Assembly (NCBI RefSeq): GCF_004103825.1
Contig: NZ_RYFI01000021.1
Location: 14,061-60,609, forward strand
Length of the DNA stretch: 46,549 nucleotides
Origin: Hansschlegelia zhihuaiae
GTDB lineage: Bacteria > Pseudomonadota > Alphaproteobacteria > Rhizobiales > Methylopilaceae
Direction of reading: 5' to 3'
Both the position numbers and the translations under genes were made by a program. Positions 8,202-17,993 of this stretch are shown one piece after another (the first letter of the stretch is position 1; the number at the start of each line of letters is the position of its first letter). The notes below the pieces were generated by a model that was given only the letters and a program-made list of their open reading frames with translations, was not told the origin of the DNA and did no database searches.

Positions 8202-8885
8202 TCACGCGGCCTGCTCCGTCTCGGTCTCGATGCGGCCCGAGCGCAGTCGCACGACGCGCCCGCAGCGGGCCGCGAGCGCCGGGTCATGCGTGACGAGGAC
8301 CAGCGTCGCGCCGCGCTCGGCGCTCTTGGCGAACAGCAGGTCGGCGATCTGCTTGCCCGTCGCCTCGTCGAGATTGCCGGTGGGTTCGTCGGCGACGAGG
8401 ATCTCGGGCCGCGAGACCAGGGCGCGAGCGAGCGCGACGCGCTGCTGCTCGCCGCCCGACAGCTGCGCAGGATGATGCTCAAGCCGTTCGCCGAGCCCGA
8501 CAGCGACCAGCTCCGCCCGCGCCCGCTCGAAGGCGTCGGGCTCGCCCGCGAGTTCGAGCGGCGTCGCGACGTTCTCGATCGCCGTCATTGTCGGGATCAG
8601 GTGGAAGGCCTGGAACACCACGCCTATGTTCCGGCCCCGGAAGCGCGCCAGCGCGTCCTCGTCGAGCGTGGTGAGCTCCTCTCCGAGCGTGCGGACGCTC
8701 CCCGAGACCGGCTTCTCGAGCCCGGCCAGGACCATCAGCAGCGTGGACTTGCCCGACCCCGAGGGCCCGACGAGTCCGACGGCCTCGCCGCGGGCGATCT
8801 CGAGCCCCACGTCCTTCAGGATGTGGACGCGGGCGGCGCCTTCGCCGAGCGCGACATTGACGCCATGGAGTTCGATCGCAGTCAT
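8202..8885 (-). CDS. ybbA: ABC transporter ATP-binding protein, YbbA/LolD type
   Basis: The start is set at ATG 8885 (MTAIELHGVNVALGEG), with AAGGG upstream; an in-frame start 14 codons earlier lacks support. The 227-residue product has the full ATPase set: Walker A GPSGSGKS, Q-loop VFQAFHLIP, signature LSGGEQQRVALARAL, Walker B ILVADEP, and H-loop THD. It pairs with the FtsX-like permease as the motor of a MacB/LolCDE-class machine. It is divergent from the TesA-like esterase with under 100 bases between starts, the same gene order as tesA-ybbA-ybbP of E. coli. Confidence 0.93.
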   Translation of the reverse strand: MTAIELHGVNVALGEGAARVHILKDVGLEIARGEAVGLVGPSGSGKSTLLMVLAGLEKPVSGSVRTLGEELTTLDEDALARFRGRNIGVVFQAFHLIPTMTAIENVATPLELAGEPDAFERARAELVAVGLGERLEHHPAQLSGGEQQRVALARALVSRPEILVADEPTGNLDEATGKQIADLLFAKSAERGATLVLVTHDPALAARCGRVVRLRSGRIETETEQAA

Positions 8886-8976
8886 GATGCCCTTGGGTTC
8901 CGGCCGCTCGCCGCTGCGGCGCAGCATCAGCCGATATAACGACGCTCACGCCGACCGCCACCCGTCACGGCGCGCC

Positions 8977-9609
8977 GTGACGGCCGCCCTGGCGCTGTCT
9001 CTCGCAACCGTGATGGGCTTGAGGCCCGCCAAGGCGGCCGAAACCGTCCGCCTTGTCGCGCTCGGCGACAGTCTTACGGCGGGATACGGATTGGCGAGGC
9101 CGGATGGCTTCGCGCCCAAGCTCGAAAAGGCGCTTCAGGCCGGCGGCCGCTCCGTCACGGTCGCGAACGCCGGCGTCTCGGGCGACACTGCGAGCGGCGG
9201 CGCCGACCGCGTCGATTGGTCTGTCCCCGAGGGCTCGCACGGCGTCATCGTCGAACTCGGCGCGAACGACATGCTCCGCGGCGTCGATCCCAAGGTCACG
9301 CGGGCCGCACTCGAACGCCTGCTCGACCGGCTGCAGACCCGAAGGATCCCGGCGATGCTGGCCGGCATGCGCGCCGCGCCCAATCTCGGACCGGACTACC
9401 GGCAGGCCTTCGACCGCATCTATCCTGATCTCGCCAGGGAACGGGGGCTCCTGCTCTACCCGTTCTTCCTCGAAGGCGTCCTGGGCGATCGGACCCTCAA
9501 CCTGCAGGACGGCCTCCACCCGACAGCCAAGGGCGTCGAGGCGATCGTCGCCGGCATCCTGCCGAGCGTCGAGCGATTCCTGGACCAGATCGCGGCCGCC
9601 CGCTCCTGA
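8977..9609 (+). CDS. tesA: SGNH esterase, TesA-like (arylesterase / lysophospholipase L1)
   Basis: The SGNH blocks are all visible: block I ALGDSLTAGYG with the nucleophile serine, the block II glycine in NAGVSGDTASGG, block III GANDML, and block V DGLHPTAKG with the Asp-His pair. A secretory leader (VTAALALSLATVMGLRPAKA) precedes the catalytic domain, so it should act in the periplasm. The start is uncertain: GTG 8977 gives 210 residues with a normal-looking signal peptide. ATG 8884 would overlap the start of the divergent ATPase gene. ATG 9012 would remove most of the leader. TesA enzymes hydrolyse acyl esters and thioesters. Confidence 0.88.
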   Translation: MTAALALSLATVMGLRPAKAAETVRLVALGDSLTAGYGLARPDGFAPKLEKALQAGGRSVTVANAGVSGDTASGGADRVDWSVPEGSHGVIVELGANDMLRGVDPKVTRAALERLLDRLQTRRIPAMLAGMRAAPNLGPDYRQAFDRIYPDLARERGLLLYPFFLEGVLGDRTLNLQDGLHPTAKGVEAIVAGILPSVERFLDQIAAARS

Positions 9610-9740
9610 TGCGATCCCGCGCGGACGATCGGCTGGGGAGAGCGGCCGTTCTGTCGACCGCGCGCCTTGAAATCGCGATCGCCCGGCTCTTTCGTGGACC
9701 GTAAGGCGGCGCCTCGCCGCCGCGTGAAAGGATCCGACAC

Positions 9741-10274
9741 GTGCCGCGGCTGTTCACCGCCATCGAAGTGCCGGACGAGGTCGGCGACGCGCTCTCGACC
9801 TATCGCGGCGGGCTTTCGGGCGCGCGCTGGATCGACGTCGAGAATTACCACATCACGCTACGCTTCCTCGGCGACATCGACGAGGAGACCGCGCATGAGG
9901 CGGCCTATCAGCTCGGGACCGTGCGGCGCGCGCCCTTCGACGTGGTGATCGAGGGGCTCGACGCCTTCGGGGGCGAACGGCCCCGCGCGCTGATCGCGCG
10001 CGTCGCGCCCTCGCCCGCGATCATGGAGCTGCAGGCCGAGCATGAGCGGCTGATCCGCCGAACCGGCCTGCCGGCCGAGAAGCGGAAGTTCACGCCGCAT
10101 GTGACCCTCGCGCGGCTGCGCGACGCCTCGCCGCGCGGGGTCGCGGAGTATCTCGGCCTCCGCGGAGGCCCGCCCGGCCTCGCCTTCCGGGCCGAGCGCT
10201 TCGTGATCTACTCGTCGCGCGATTCGGTCGGCGGCGGCCCCTATCTGGTCGAGGCCGCCTATCCGCTGCGGTGA
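9741..10274 (+). CDS. thpR: RNA 2',3'-cyclic phosphodiesterase ThpR
   Basis: The 177-residue protein has both catalytic HxTx motifs of the 2H phosphoesterase family: HITL at 37-40 and HVTL at 120-123. It begins MPRLFTAIEVPDEV, typical of ThpR/LigT. The enzyme opens RNA 2',3'-cyclic phosphates to 2'-phosphates and can act as a reversible RNA ligase in vitro. The start codon is GTG 9741, with AAAGGA nine bases upstream. It stands alone between tesA and a repeat. Confidence 0.93.
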   Translation: MPRLFTAIEVPDEVGDALSTYRGGLSGARWIDVENYHITLRFLGDIDEETAHEAAYQLGTVRRAPFDVVIEGLDAFGGERPRALIARVAPSPAIMELQAEHERLIRRTGLPAEKRKFTPHVTLARLRDASPRGVAEYLGLRGGPPGLAFRAERFVIYSSRDSVGGGPYLVEAAYPLR

Positions 10275-10309
10275 CGCCGGTCATCCGAAAAGAAATGCGG
10301 CCGCTGTCC

Positions 10310-10425
10310 TGCGTGCTTCGAGACGCCGTCCTGGCGGACGGCTCCTCAGCATGAGGAATGTGGAGGATGGCAAGCGCAAACCTCCTCATGCTGAGGAGGC
10401 CTGAAGGGCCGTCTCGAAGCACGCA
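10310..10425. repeat. Family-A palindromic repeat, copy 3 (116 bp)
   Basis: It begins TGCGTGCTTCGAGACGCC and ends GTCTCGAAGCACGCA, with internal CTCCTCAGCATGAGG and CCTCATGCTGAGGAGG arms. It lies between the convergent thpR and UbiH-family genes, the same setting as copy 1. Confidence 0.85.
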
Positions 10426-10460
10426 GACCAGTTGGGCCATTTGTGCTTTGAGGCCGGGCC

Positions 10461-11642
10461 TCAGAACCCCGCCGCCGCCCGCACGATCCGGCGCTTGAGC
10501 GCGGGCGCGCGGTCGACCAGCCCCATGCCGATGTCACGCAAGGCCCGCGTCGCCTCGTGGCCGAACAGACGATAGAGGCCGTCGGTCGCGGCGGCGAGGC
10601 TGGCGGCCTCGAAGCGGCGGGCGCGCTCGTAAGCTCCCAGCGTCGCCTCCGCGCCGAAATCCTCGCCGCGCCGCGCGGCGTCCGCCACGATGCTGCTCAG
10701 CGCCGCGACGTCGCGTAGCGCGAGGTTGAAGCCCTGCCCGGCGAGCGGGTGGACGACATGCGCCGCGTCGCCGACGAGCGCGATCCGCGAGCCCACAAAA
10801 CTCCGCGCCAGCAGGAAGCGGAGCGGAAATGCGCCGCGCGGGCCGGCGAGCGAGACGTGGCCGAAGGCCGGACCCGCGCGGCGTTCGACCTCCGCCACGA
10901 AGGCGTCGTCGTCGAGCGCGGCCATGGTCTCCGCGACCCCGCGCCGCTCACTCCAGACGAGCGACGACCGGCCCCCCGAGAGCGGCAGCATCGCGAACGG
11001 GCCGCCGGGCAGGAAATGCTGGACCGCCACGCCGCCATGCGCGAACTCATGCGCGAGCGTCGCGACCAGCGCGGTGTGGTCGTAGGTGAATTCGTGGGTC
11101 GCGATCCGCGCGCGGCGGCGGGTCTCGGACCGTGCGCCGTCGGCGGCGACGAGCAGCCGAGTCGAGATCATCCGGCCGGACGCCAGCGAAAGATCGAGCC
11201 AGCCGGACCGGGACGAATGACGCGCCACGGCGTCGGCTTCGAGCGGGATCGCGACGGCCTCAGCAGCGCCCCGCAAGGCGCCCCGCAGATCGCCGTCCAT
11301 CACCATGTGGGCGAAGGGCTGCCCGTCGGTCGTGGGTTCGCCGACCTCGAGGAACGCCGGCCGGAGCGCGTCCTCGAGGCGGCTGTCGGTGATCCTCAGC
11401 CCGGCCACGGGGGTTGCGCCCGCCGGCCAAGCGCCGACGCCGTCGAGCAGGCGCCTGCCGTCCGCGGCGATCATCGACGCGCGGGTCTCCGTCCGCGCCG
11501 GACGTGCGAGGGCAGGGTCGAACACCGCCAGTCGCAGCGAAGGCCCGAGAGCGCGGCGGAGCGCGAGCGCGAGCGCGAGGCCGGTCGGGCCCGCGCCGAC
11601 GATCGCGACGTCGAGGATTTCTGCGCTCTGGCGTTCGCTCAT
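10461..11642 (-). CDS. UbiH/UbiF-family FAD-dependent hydroxylase (ubiquinone biosynthesis)
   Basis: This 393-residue protein carries the FAD-binding VAIVGAGPTGLALALAL (G16-G21), a DG motif (LLVAADGARSETRR) and the GDAAHVVHPLAGQGFNLALRD signature that marks the UbiH/UbiF/COQ6 subgroup of class A flavoprotein monooxygenases. These hydroxylate the aromatic ring of ubiquinone precursors at the inner membrane. Alphaproteobacteria use UbiL, UbiM or UbiH/F variants with different position specificity; which one this is cannot be read from motifs. It is monocistronic, convergent with thpR. A 62-residue gene lies upstream on the same strand. Confidence 0.88.
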   Translation of the reverse strand: MSERQSAEILDVAIVGAGPTGLALALALRRALGPSLRLAVFDPALARPARTETRASMIAADGRRLLDGVGAWPAGATPVAGLRITDSRLEDALRPAFLEVGEPTTDGQPFAHMVMDGDLRGALRGAAEAVAIPLEADAVARHSSRSGWLDLSLASGRMISTRLLVAADGARSETRRRARIATHEFTYDHTALVATLAHEFAHGGVAVQHFLPGGPFAMLPLSGGRSSLVWSERRGVAETMAALDDDAFVAEVERRAGPAFGHVSLAGPRGAFPLRFLLARSFVGSRIALVGDAAHVVHPLAGQGFNLALRDVAALSSIVADAARRGEDFGAEATLGAYERARRFEAASLAAATDGLYRLFGHEATRALRDIGMGLVDRAPALKRRIVRAAAGF

Positions 11643-11682
11643 GGCCGCGAGTCTAGAGCCCGACCCGCGGCGATGGAAGCGC

Positions 11683-11871
11683 TCAACCCGTGCGGCTGCA
11701 CTTCCAGGAGGCGATCCGCCACTCCGGATGGTCGGTCCCCCATTCGGCGACGATCGGCTGCGCCTCGAACACGCAGGCCATCGACGAACCGTTGAACTCG
11801 ATGAGTTCCTGTCGGCAGATTTTGGCGTCCGCCTGAAGGCAGACCATCATGATGAGCGAGATCAATCCCAC
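11683..11871 (-). CDS. Conserved small cysteine-containing protein
   Basis: The 62-residue product begins with a hydrophobic stretch (MGLISLIMMVCLQADA) and has four cysteines (11, 19, 33, 58), then ends EWRIASWKCSRTG. The pattern 'C..E....F....MAC....QP..A.W...HP.W.I..W.C' is one I associate with unnamed small proteins of Rhizobiales, often annotated hypothetical. No enzymatic motif is seen. The first 15 residues could be a short leader, making it an exported disulfide protein; that is inference. It lies 40 bases upstream of the UbiH-family gene, same strand. Confidence 0.65.
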   Translation of the reverse strand: MGLISLIMMVCLQADAKICRQELIEFNGSSMACVFEAQPIVAEWGTDHPEWRIASWKCSRTG

Positions 11872-12027
11872 CTCCCAGCGCGCCCCGCTGCGATGAACGC
11901 GCGACGAACCGCACTCGATCCCGCGTGGGCCTCAAATCGGATCAGTTGAAACGGCTCGAAGGTCCGGCTTGACGGGCTCCTCATGGCGGCGATGCTCGCG
12001 GGCCGCACGCCACGAGGTAGCCCCCGC

Positions 12028-12888
12028 ATGTCCGCCGTCTCCGAACTGCTTCGGATTCTCGACCTCGAGCCGCTCGAGGTGAACCTGTTCCGGGGACAGT
12101 CGCCGCAGACCGGCTGGCAGCGGGTGTTCGGCGGGCAGGTGGTCGGACAGGCGCTGGTGGCCGCCACCCGCACCGTCGACGGCCGCCCGGCGCATTCGCT
12201 GCACGGCTATTTCATGCGGCCGGGCGATCCCGCCGCGCCGATCATCTACGAGGTCGAGCGCATCCGCGACGGCCGCTCCTTCGTCACCCGCCGGGTGGTG
12301 GCGATCCAGCACGGCCAGGCGATCTTCTCGATGTCGGCCTCCTTCCATTTCGACGAGGTCGGCTACGAGCATCAGATGGACATGCCGGAGGCGCCGCGGC
12401 CCGACGAACTGCCAAGCGAGAAGCTGCTCAAGGAGCAGCTGATGCCCACCATGCCGCAGGCGATCCGCTCCTATTTCGAGCGCGAGCGGCCGATCGAGCT
12501 CCGGCATGTCGACCCGATGCGCTATGTCGACGGCAAGCCACGCCCGCCCATGCAGAGCGTGTGGATCAGGACGACCGCGCCGCTGCCCGACGACCCGGCG
12601 ATCCATCAATGCGTGCTCGCCTACGCGTCCGACATGACGCTGCTCGACGCGGCGCTCGTGGCGCATGGTTCGTCGGTGTTTTCGGGCGAGATCCAGGCCG
12701 CGAGCCTCGATCACGCGATGTGGTTTCATCGCGCGTTCCGGGCCGACGAGTGGCTGCTCTATACGCAGGACAGCCCCTTCGCGGGCGGCGCGCGCGGCTT
12801 CACAAGGGGCCGGATCTACACAGAACAGGGCCAGCTCATCGCGTCGGTCGCGCAGGAAGGCCTGATCCGCCGACGCCGAAAAGACTGA
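12028..12888 (+). CDS. tesB: Acyl-CoA thioesterase II TesB
   Basis: ATG 12028 (MSAVSELLRILDLEPLEVNLF) is preferred over ATG 11983 because GAGG lies ten bases before it and the protein then matches the 286-residue TesB length. The double hot-dog fold is evident: RVFGGQVVGQALVAATRTV and HGYFMRPGD in the first half, and SDMTLLDAALVAHG and SLDHAMWFHR in the second, containing the catalytic Asp-Thr/Ser-Gln network. TesB hydrolyses medium and long acyl-CoA to free fatty acid. There is no partner gene nearby. Confidence 0.95.
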   Translation: MSAVSELLRILDLEPLEVNLFRGQSPQTGWQRVFGGQVVGQALVAATRTVDGRPAHSLHGYFMRPGDPAAPIIYEVERIRDGRSFVTRRVVAIQHGQAIFSMSASFHFDEVGYEHQMDMPEAPRPDELPSEKLLKEQLMPTMPQAIRSYFERERPIELRHVDPMRYVDGKPRPPMQSVWIRTTAPLPDDPAIHQCVLAYASDMTLLDAALVAHGSSVFSGEIQAASLDHAMWFHRAFRADEWLLYTQDSPFAGGARGFTRGRIYTEQGQLIASVAQEGLIRRRRKD

Positions 12889-12966
12889 CCGGAACGGCCT
12901 TCGGCGCCCAATCGCTGGGCTCCGCCTCGCCGCACCCACAATTGTCGGACTAATTTTTGATCACTA

Positions 12967-13547
<581 letters not shown>

Positions 13548-13600
13548 CGGCGCGGCCGACGCGCGAACACCCTCATAGAGACGTCTTCGGGAGCACCTTG

Positions 13601-15061
13601 ATGAAACTGAGTTCCGTACTTCGCTGGGGGGCGCCGGTCCTGGCGGTCGGCCTTCTGGCGGCCGCGGGCGCCTACGCCCAGGAAGCCGCCGCGCCGGCGG
13701 CGGACGCCGCGGCCGCAGCCGCGCCTGCCGCCCCCACGCCCAACAAGGGCGACACGACCTGGATGCTGGTCTCGACCGTGCTGGTCCTGCTGATGACCGT
13801 GCCCGGCCTCGCGCTGTTCTATGGCGGCTTGGTCCGCACCAAGAACATGCTGTCGGTCCTGATGCAGGTGATGGCGATCGCCTGCCTCGTCATGATCATC
13901 TGGGCGGTCTACGGCTACTCGCTCGCCTTCTCTGACGGCGGCGGCCTCAACAGCTTCGTGGGCGGCTTCTCGAAGGCCTTCCTCGCCGGCGTCACGACCT
14001 CGACCACGGTCGAGAGCTTCTCGCGCGGCGTGGTGATCCCCGAGCTCGTCTTCGTGTGCTTCCAGATGACCTTCGCGGCCATCACCCCGGCGCTGATCGT
14101 CGGCGCCTTCGCGGAGCGCATCAAGTTCTCGGCGCTGTTGCTGTTCACGGTGCTCTGGGTCACGTTCATCTACTTCCCGATGGCCCACATGGTCTGGTGG
14201 TGGCCCGGGCCGGAGTTCGCCTCGACCAATCCTGCCGAAGCCACCGTCGCGGGCGCGGGCCTCATCTGGTCGTTCGGCGCGATCGACTTCGCGGGCGGCA
14301 CGGTGGTCCACATCAACGCGGGCATCACGGCCCTGGTCGGCGCGCTCGTGCTCGGCAAGCGCGTGGGCTACGGCAAGGACCTGATGGCCCCGCACTCGCT
14401 CACCATGACGCTGATCGGCGCCGGGCTGCTGTGGGTCGGCTGGTTCGGCTTCAACGCCGGTTCGAACCTCGAGTCGAACGGCTACGCGGCGCTTGCGATG
14501 ATCAACACCTTCCTGGCGACCGCCGCGGCGGCCCTCGCCTGGATGTTCGTCGAGTGGATGGCGAAGGGCCATCCGAGCATGCTGGGCCTCGCCTCGGGCG
14601 CGATCGCAGGCCTCGTGGCCGTGACTCCGGCCGCAGGCTTCGCCGGCCCGATGGGCTCGATCGTGCTCGGCATCATCGCCGGCGTGATCTGCTTCGTGGC
14701 CTGCACCAGCATCAAGAACGCGCTCGGCTATGACGACTCGCTCGACGTCTTCGGCGTCCATTGCGTCGGCGGCGTCATCGGGGCGATCCTGACCGGCGTG
14801 CTGGTCAATCCGGACCTCGGCGGCGCCGGCGTCGTCGACTACACGCTCGACAACGGCGCGGGCACCGCGGGCGCCTACTCGCTCGCCACCCAGGTTATCG
14901 CGCAGTGCAAGGGCGTGCTGGTCACGCTGGTCTGGTCGGGCGTCGGATCCTTCATCCTCTACAAGATCGTCGACGTGATCGTCGGCCTTCGCGTGACCGA
15001 GGAGAAGGAGCGCGAGGGTCTCGACATCACCGAGCATGGCGAGCGCGCCTACAACATGTGA
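13601..15061 (+). CDS. amtB: Ammonium transporter AmtB
   Basis: The 486-residue protein has a signal peptide (cleavage likely after AYA, residue 26), an alanine-rich spacer, then eleven predicted membrane helices starting at TTWMLVSTVLVLLM. Landmarks are FYGGLVRTKNMLSVLMQ, the phenylalanine-gate region, and the pore histidines in GGTVVHINAGITALVGALVLG and DDSLDVFGVHCVGGVIGAILTG. The cytoplasmic tail ends EREGLDITEHGERAYNM, typical of Amt proteins that bind GlnK. It conducts ammonium across the inner membrane. It forms an operon with glnK and ends at a strong terminator. Confidence 0.97.
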   Translation: MKLSSVLRWGAPVLAVGLLAAAGAYAQEAAAPAADAAAAAAPAAPTPNKGDTTWMLVSTVLVLLMTVPGLALFYGGLVRTKNMLSVLMQVMAIACLVMIIWAVYGYSLAFSDGGGLNSFVGGFSKAFLAGVTTSTTVESFSRGVVIPELVFVCFQMTFAAITPALIVGAFAERIKFSALLLFTVLWVTFIYFPMAHMVWWWPGPEFASTNPAEATVAGAGLIWSFGAIDFAGGTVVHINAGITALVGALVLGKRVGYGKDLMAPHSLTMTLIGAGLLWVGWFGFNAGSNLESNGYAALAMINTFLATAAAALAWMFVEWMAKGHPSMLGLASGAIAGLVAVTPAAGFAGPMGSIVLGIIAGVICFVACTSIKNALGYDDSLDVFGVHCVGGVIGAILTGVLVNPDLGGAGVVDYTLDNGAGTAGAYSLATQVIAQCKGVLVTLVWSGVGSFILYKIVDVIVGLRVTEEKEREGLDITEHGERAYNM

Positions 15062-15100
15062 GCCGTCGGGCGCCGCCAGCGCCCGTCCCCGCTGAAGACA

Positions 15101-15131
15101 GGCCCCGGAGCGATGCTCCGGGGCCTTTTTT
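15101..15131 (+). terminator. Intrinsic terminator of glnK-amtB
   Basis: GGCCCCGGAGC (15101-15111), loop GAT, then GCTCCGGGGCC (15115-15125) and six T form a perfect 11-bp stem with a U-tract, 40 bases after the amtB stop. The rest of the gap up to ftsK shows nothing recognisable beyond leader sequence. Confidence 0.95.
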
Positions 15132-15347
15132 GCCCCTGTCCCCGCCCCTCAGGCGCACCGTCCGGCGACCGAAGTAAGCGCGCTTTAACCACCCGCCCCC
15201 TACCGTCTCTTCAACGATCGGCCGCGCTCTGCGGCCAAGCAGCGAAAACAGGTTGGCGCGGCGGATGATGGCATCGGGCGGACAGGCGGACGCGCGGCTC
15301 CGCGCTCCGCGCAAGACCCCCGGCCGGATCGCGCGCAGGAGCTTCCG

Positions 15348-17993
15348 ATGGCCATGCGCGCGCTGAGGCCCCGTCCGAGGGGATTCCAGACCGTCAGCGT
15401 GCTGCCCGACGGCGTGCGGTCGATGCTGATTCGCCGCGCCGTGGAGCTCGGCGGCCTCGCGCTGGTCGGCGTCGCGGCGCTCGCGGGCGTCGCGCTCGCC
15501 ACCTGGTCGGCCCAGGACCCGAGCTTCAGCCACGCGACCGACGTCAAGATCCACAATCTGCTCGGCGCGCCCGGCGCGGTGCTGGCCGACCTGCTGACCC
15601 AGGCCTTCGGGCTCGCGGCCGCGGCCTTCGTGCTGCCGGTCGGCGTCTGGGGTTGGCGGCTCATGACCCAGCGCTCGATCGAGAGCGAGAAGGTCAAGCT
15701 GGCCTTCTGGCCGCTCGCCGCCGTGCTGCTTGCGGGCGTCGCGGGCCTGACGCCCGCGCCCGCCTCCTGGCCGCTGCCGGCCGGTCTCGGCGGCGTGGTG
15801 GGCGACCTGTTCGCGGTCATCGCTGACGGCGTCGGCCTGACGGCCGCGGTGGCGCGCGTTCCGGCGGCCTGCGTCATCGCCTTGTTCGGGCTCGTGGCCT
15901 TCGGGCTCGCGATCGGCCTGATCGCGCCGAGCGAGCGGAGCTTGGTCGCCCCGCGACCCACCGAACGCCGCGAGCCGGCGCCGACCCGCGGCGCCGAGGT
16001 CCCGCCGCCCTCGCGCGGCCGGTCCGCGCCCGCCGAGCGCGAAACCGAACCAGAGTTCTACGACGAGGAGGACGAGGACGACCGCCGCCTCGTCTCGCTC
16101 GGCCTCGTCGCGCATTGGGCGCTCTCCGCAAAGGCCGCGATCGCGCGCGCCATCGCGCGCCGCCGCGGCGACGCGCTGCGCGACGAGCGCTCGCTCTCCA
16201 ACATCCTCGCGCGCGCGAGCCGCGAGCCCGACGATTTCGGCGCCCGCCGCGACCCGAGCTTCGACGCGTCCGGCGAGCCGTACGACTACGATCTCGACGG
16301 CGAGCCGGTGCTGCGCGCGCCGCGCCCGACCGGCGTGCTCGGCGGCGCGCCCCTGCAGCTCGCCCGCGGCGGCGAGCCGTCCGGACGGATCACCCGGCCC
16401 GCCGGCGCGCTGCGCCCCGGCCGGCGCGCGGCCCGCGAGGCGCAGCCCGACCTGCTCGACCGCGACCATTACGAGCTGCCGCCGCTCGCGCTGCTCGCCG
16501 AGCCGAAGAAAGGCGCGACGCCGACGGTCAGCCAGGACGCGCTGGAGCAGAACGCCCGGCTGCTCGAAGGCGTGCTCGAGGATTACGGCGTTCGCGGCCA
16601 GATCGTGAATGTGCGGCCCGGCCCGGTGGTGACGCTCTACGAGCTCGAGCCCGCGCCCGGCATCAAGTCGAGCCGCGTGATCGGGCTCGCGGACGACATC
16701 GCCCGCTCGATGAGCGCCGTCGCGGCGCGCGTCGCGGTGATCCCCGGCCGCAACGCGATCGGCATCGAGCTGCCCAACGCCAAGCGGGAGACCGTCTTCC
16801 TGCGCGAGCTGCTGGCCTCGTCGGACTTCGAGAAGTCCAAGATGCGTCTGCCCTTGTGCCTTGGAAAGACGATCGGCGGCGAGCCCGTCATCGCCGAGCT
16901 CGCCCGCATGCCGCATCTGCTGATCGCCGGCACCACCGGCTCGGGCAAGTCGGTCGCCATCAACACCATGATCCTCAGCCTGCTCTACCGGCTGAAGCCG
17001 GAAGACTGCCGGCTGATTATGATCGACCCGAAGATGCTGGAGCTGTCGGTCTATGACGGCGTCCCCCACCTCCTGACGCCGGTCGTCACCGATCCCAAGA
17101 AAGCCGTGGTCGCGCTCAAATGGGCGGTCCGCGAGATGGAGGACCGCTATCGCAAGATGTCGAAGCTCGGCGTCCGCAACATCGACGGCTTCAACGCCCG
17201 CGCCCAGGCAGCGATCGAGAAGGGCGAGGCCATCACGCGGACAGTCCAGACCGGCTTCGACAGGCAGACCGGCGAGGCGGTCTATGAGCAGGAGGTGATG
17301 GAGATCGGGAAGCTGCCCTACATCGTCGTGATCGTCGACGAGATGGCCGACCTGATGCTCGTCGCCGGCAAGGAGATCGAGGGGGCGATCCAGCGGCTCG
17401 CCCAGATGGCGCGCGCCGCCGGCATCCACATCGTGATGGCGACCCAGCGGCCGTCGGTCGACGTCATCACCGGCACCATCAAGGCCAACTTCCCGACCCG
17501 CATCTCCTTCCAGGTCACCTCCAAGATCGACAGCCGGACGATCCTCGGCGAGATGGGCGCCGAGCAGCTGCTGGGGCAGGGCGACATGCTGCACATGCAG
17601 GGCGGCGGCCGCATCGCCCGCGTCCACGGCCCCTTCGTGTCCGACGACGAGGTCGAGGAGGTGGTGGCGCATCTGAAGCTTCAGGGCGCGCCGGACTATC
17701 TCGACGCCGTCACGGCCGAGGAGGATGAGCACGGCGCGGACGAGGACGGCGCCGTTTTCGACAAGGGCGCGTTCGGCGAGGAGGGCGGCGACGTCTACGA
17801 CCAGGCGGTCGCGGTCGTGCTGCGCGACAAGAAGTGCTCGACCTCCTACATCCAGCGCCGCCTGCAGATCGGCTACAACCGCGCCGCCTCGCTGGTCGAG
17901 CGGATGGAGAAGGAGGGCGTGGTCGGCCCCGCCAACCACGCCGGCAAGCGCGAGATCCTGCTCGAAGCGGAAGGCGCCGACGACGCGGCCTAG
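15348..17993 (+). CDS. ftsK: DNA translocase FtsK
   Basis: The 881-residue protein has an N-terminal four-helix membrane domain (about residues 25-190), an acidic/proline-alanine linker (about 190-400), an alpha/beta RecA-like motor with Walker A GTTGSGKS (528-535) and Walker [10 protein letters not shown] (about 661-669), and a C-terminal gamma winged helix ([20 protein letters not shown] onward) that reads KOPS sequences. It anchors at the septum and pumps chromosome termini for XerCD resolution during division. The stop codon TAG abuts the stop of the convergent AAA ATPase gene with no gap. lolA lies beyond, as in many alphaproteobacteria. Confidence 0.97.
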   Translation: MAMRALRPRPRGFQTVSVLPDGVRSMLIRRAVELGGLALVGVAALAGVALATWSAQDPSFSHATDVKIHNLLGAPGAVLADLLTQAFGLAAAAFVLPVGVWGWRLMTQRSIESEKVKLAFWPLAAVLLAGVAGLTPAPASWPLPAGLGGVVGDLFAVIADGVGLTAAVARVPAACVIALFGLVAFGLAIGLIAPSERSLVAPRPTERREPAPTRGAEVPPPSRGRSAPAERETEPEFYDEEDEDDRRLVSLGLVAHWALSAKAAIARAIARRRGDALRDERSLSNILARASREPDDFGARRDPSFDASGEPYDYDLDGEPVLRAPRPTGVLGGAPLQLARGGEPSGRITRPAGALRPGRRAAREAQPDLLDRDHYELPPLALLAEPKKGATPTVSQDALEQNARLLEGVLEDYGVRGQIVNVRPGPVVTLYELEPAPGIKSSRVIGLADDIARSMSAVAARVAVIPGRNAIGIELPNAKRETVFLRELLASSDFEKSKMRLPLCLGKTIGGEPVIAELARMPHLLIAGTTGSGKSVAINTMILSLLYRLKPEDCRLIMIDPKMLELSVYDGVPHLLTPVVTDPKKAVVALKWAVREMEDRYRKMSKLGVRNIDGFNARAQAAIEKGEAITRTVQTGFDRQTGEAVYEQEVMEIGKLPYIVVIVDEMADLMLVAGKEIEGAIQRLAQMARAAGIHIVMATQRPSVDVITGTIKANFPTRISFQVTSKIDSRTILGEMGAEQLLGQGDMLHMQGGGRIARVHGPFVSDDEVEEVVAHLKLQGAPDYLDAVTAEEDEHGADEDGAVFDKGAFGEEGGDVYDQAVAVVLRDKKCSTSYIQRRLQIGYNRAASLVERMEKEGVVGPANHAGKREILLEAEGADDAA

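Noticed and set aside
8884-9609. ATG 8884 as start of the TesA-like esterase
   Set aside because: It would overlap the start codon of the divergent ATPase gene and place about 30 polar residues before the signal peptide. GTG 8977 gives a normal leader.
15027-17939. A 970-codon open frame antisense to amtB end and ftsK
   Set aside because: It is a shadow produced by high GC at third positions. The forward strand encodes FtsK with all motifs, and the antisense product is Arg/Asp/His-rich low complexity.
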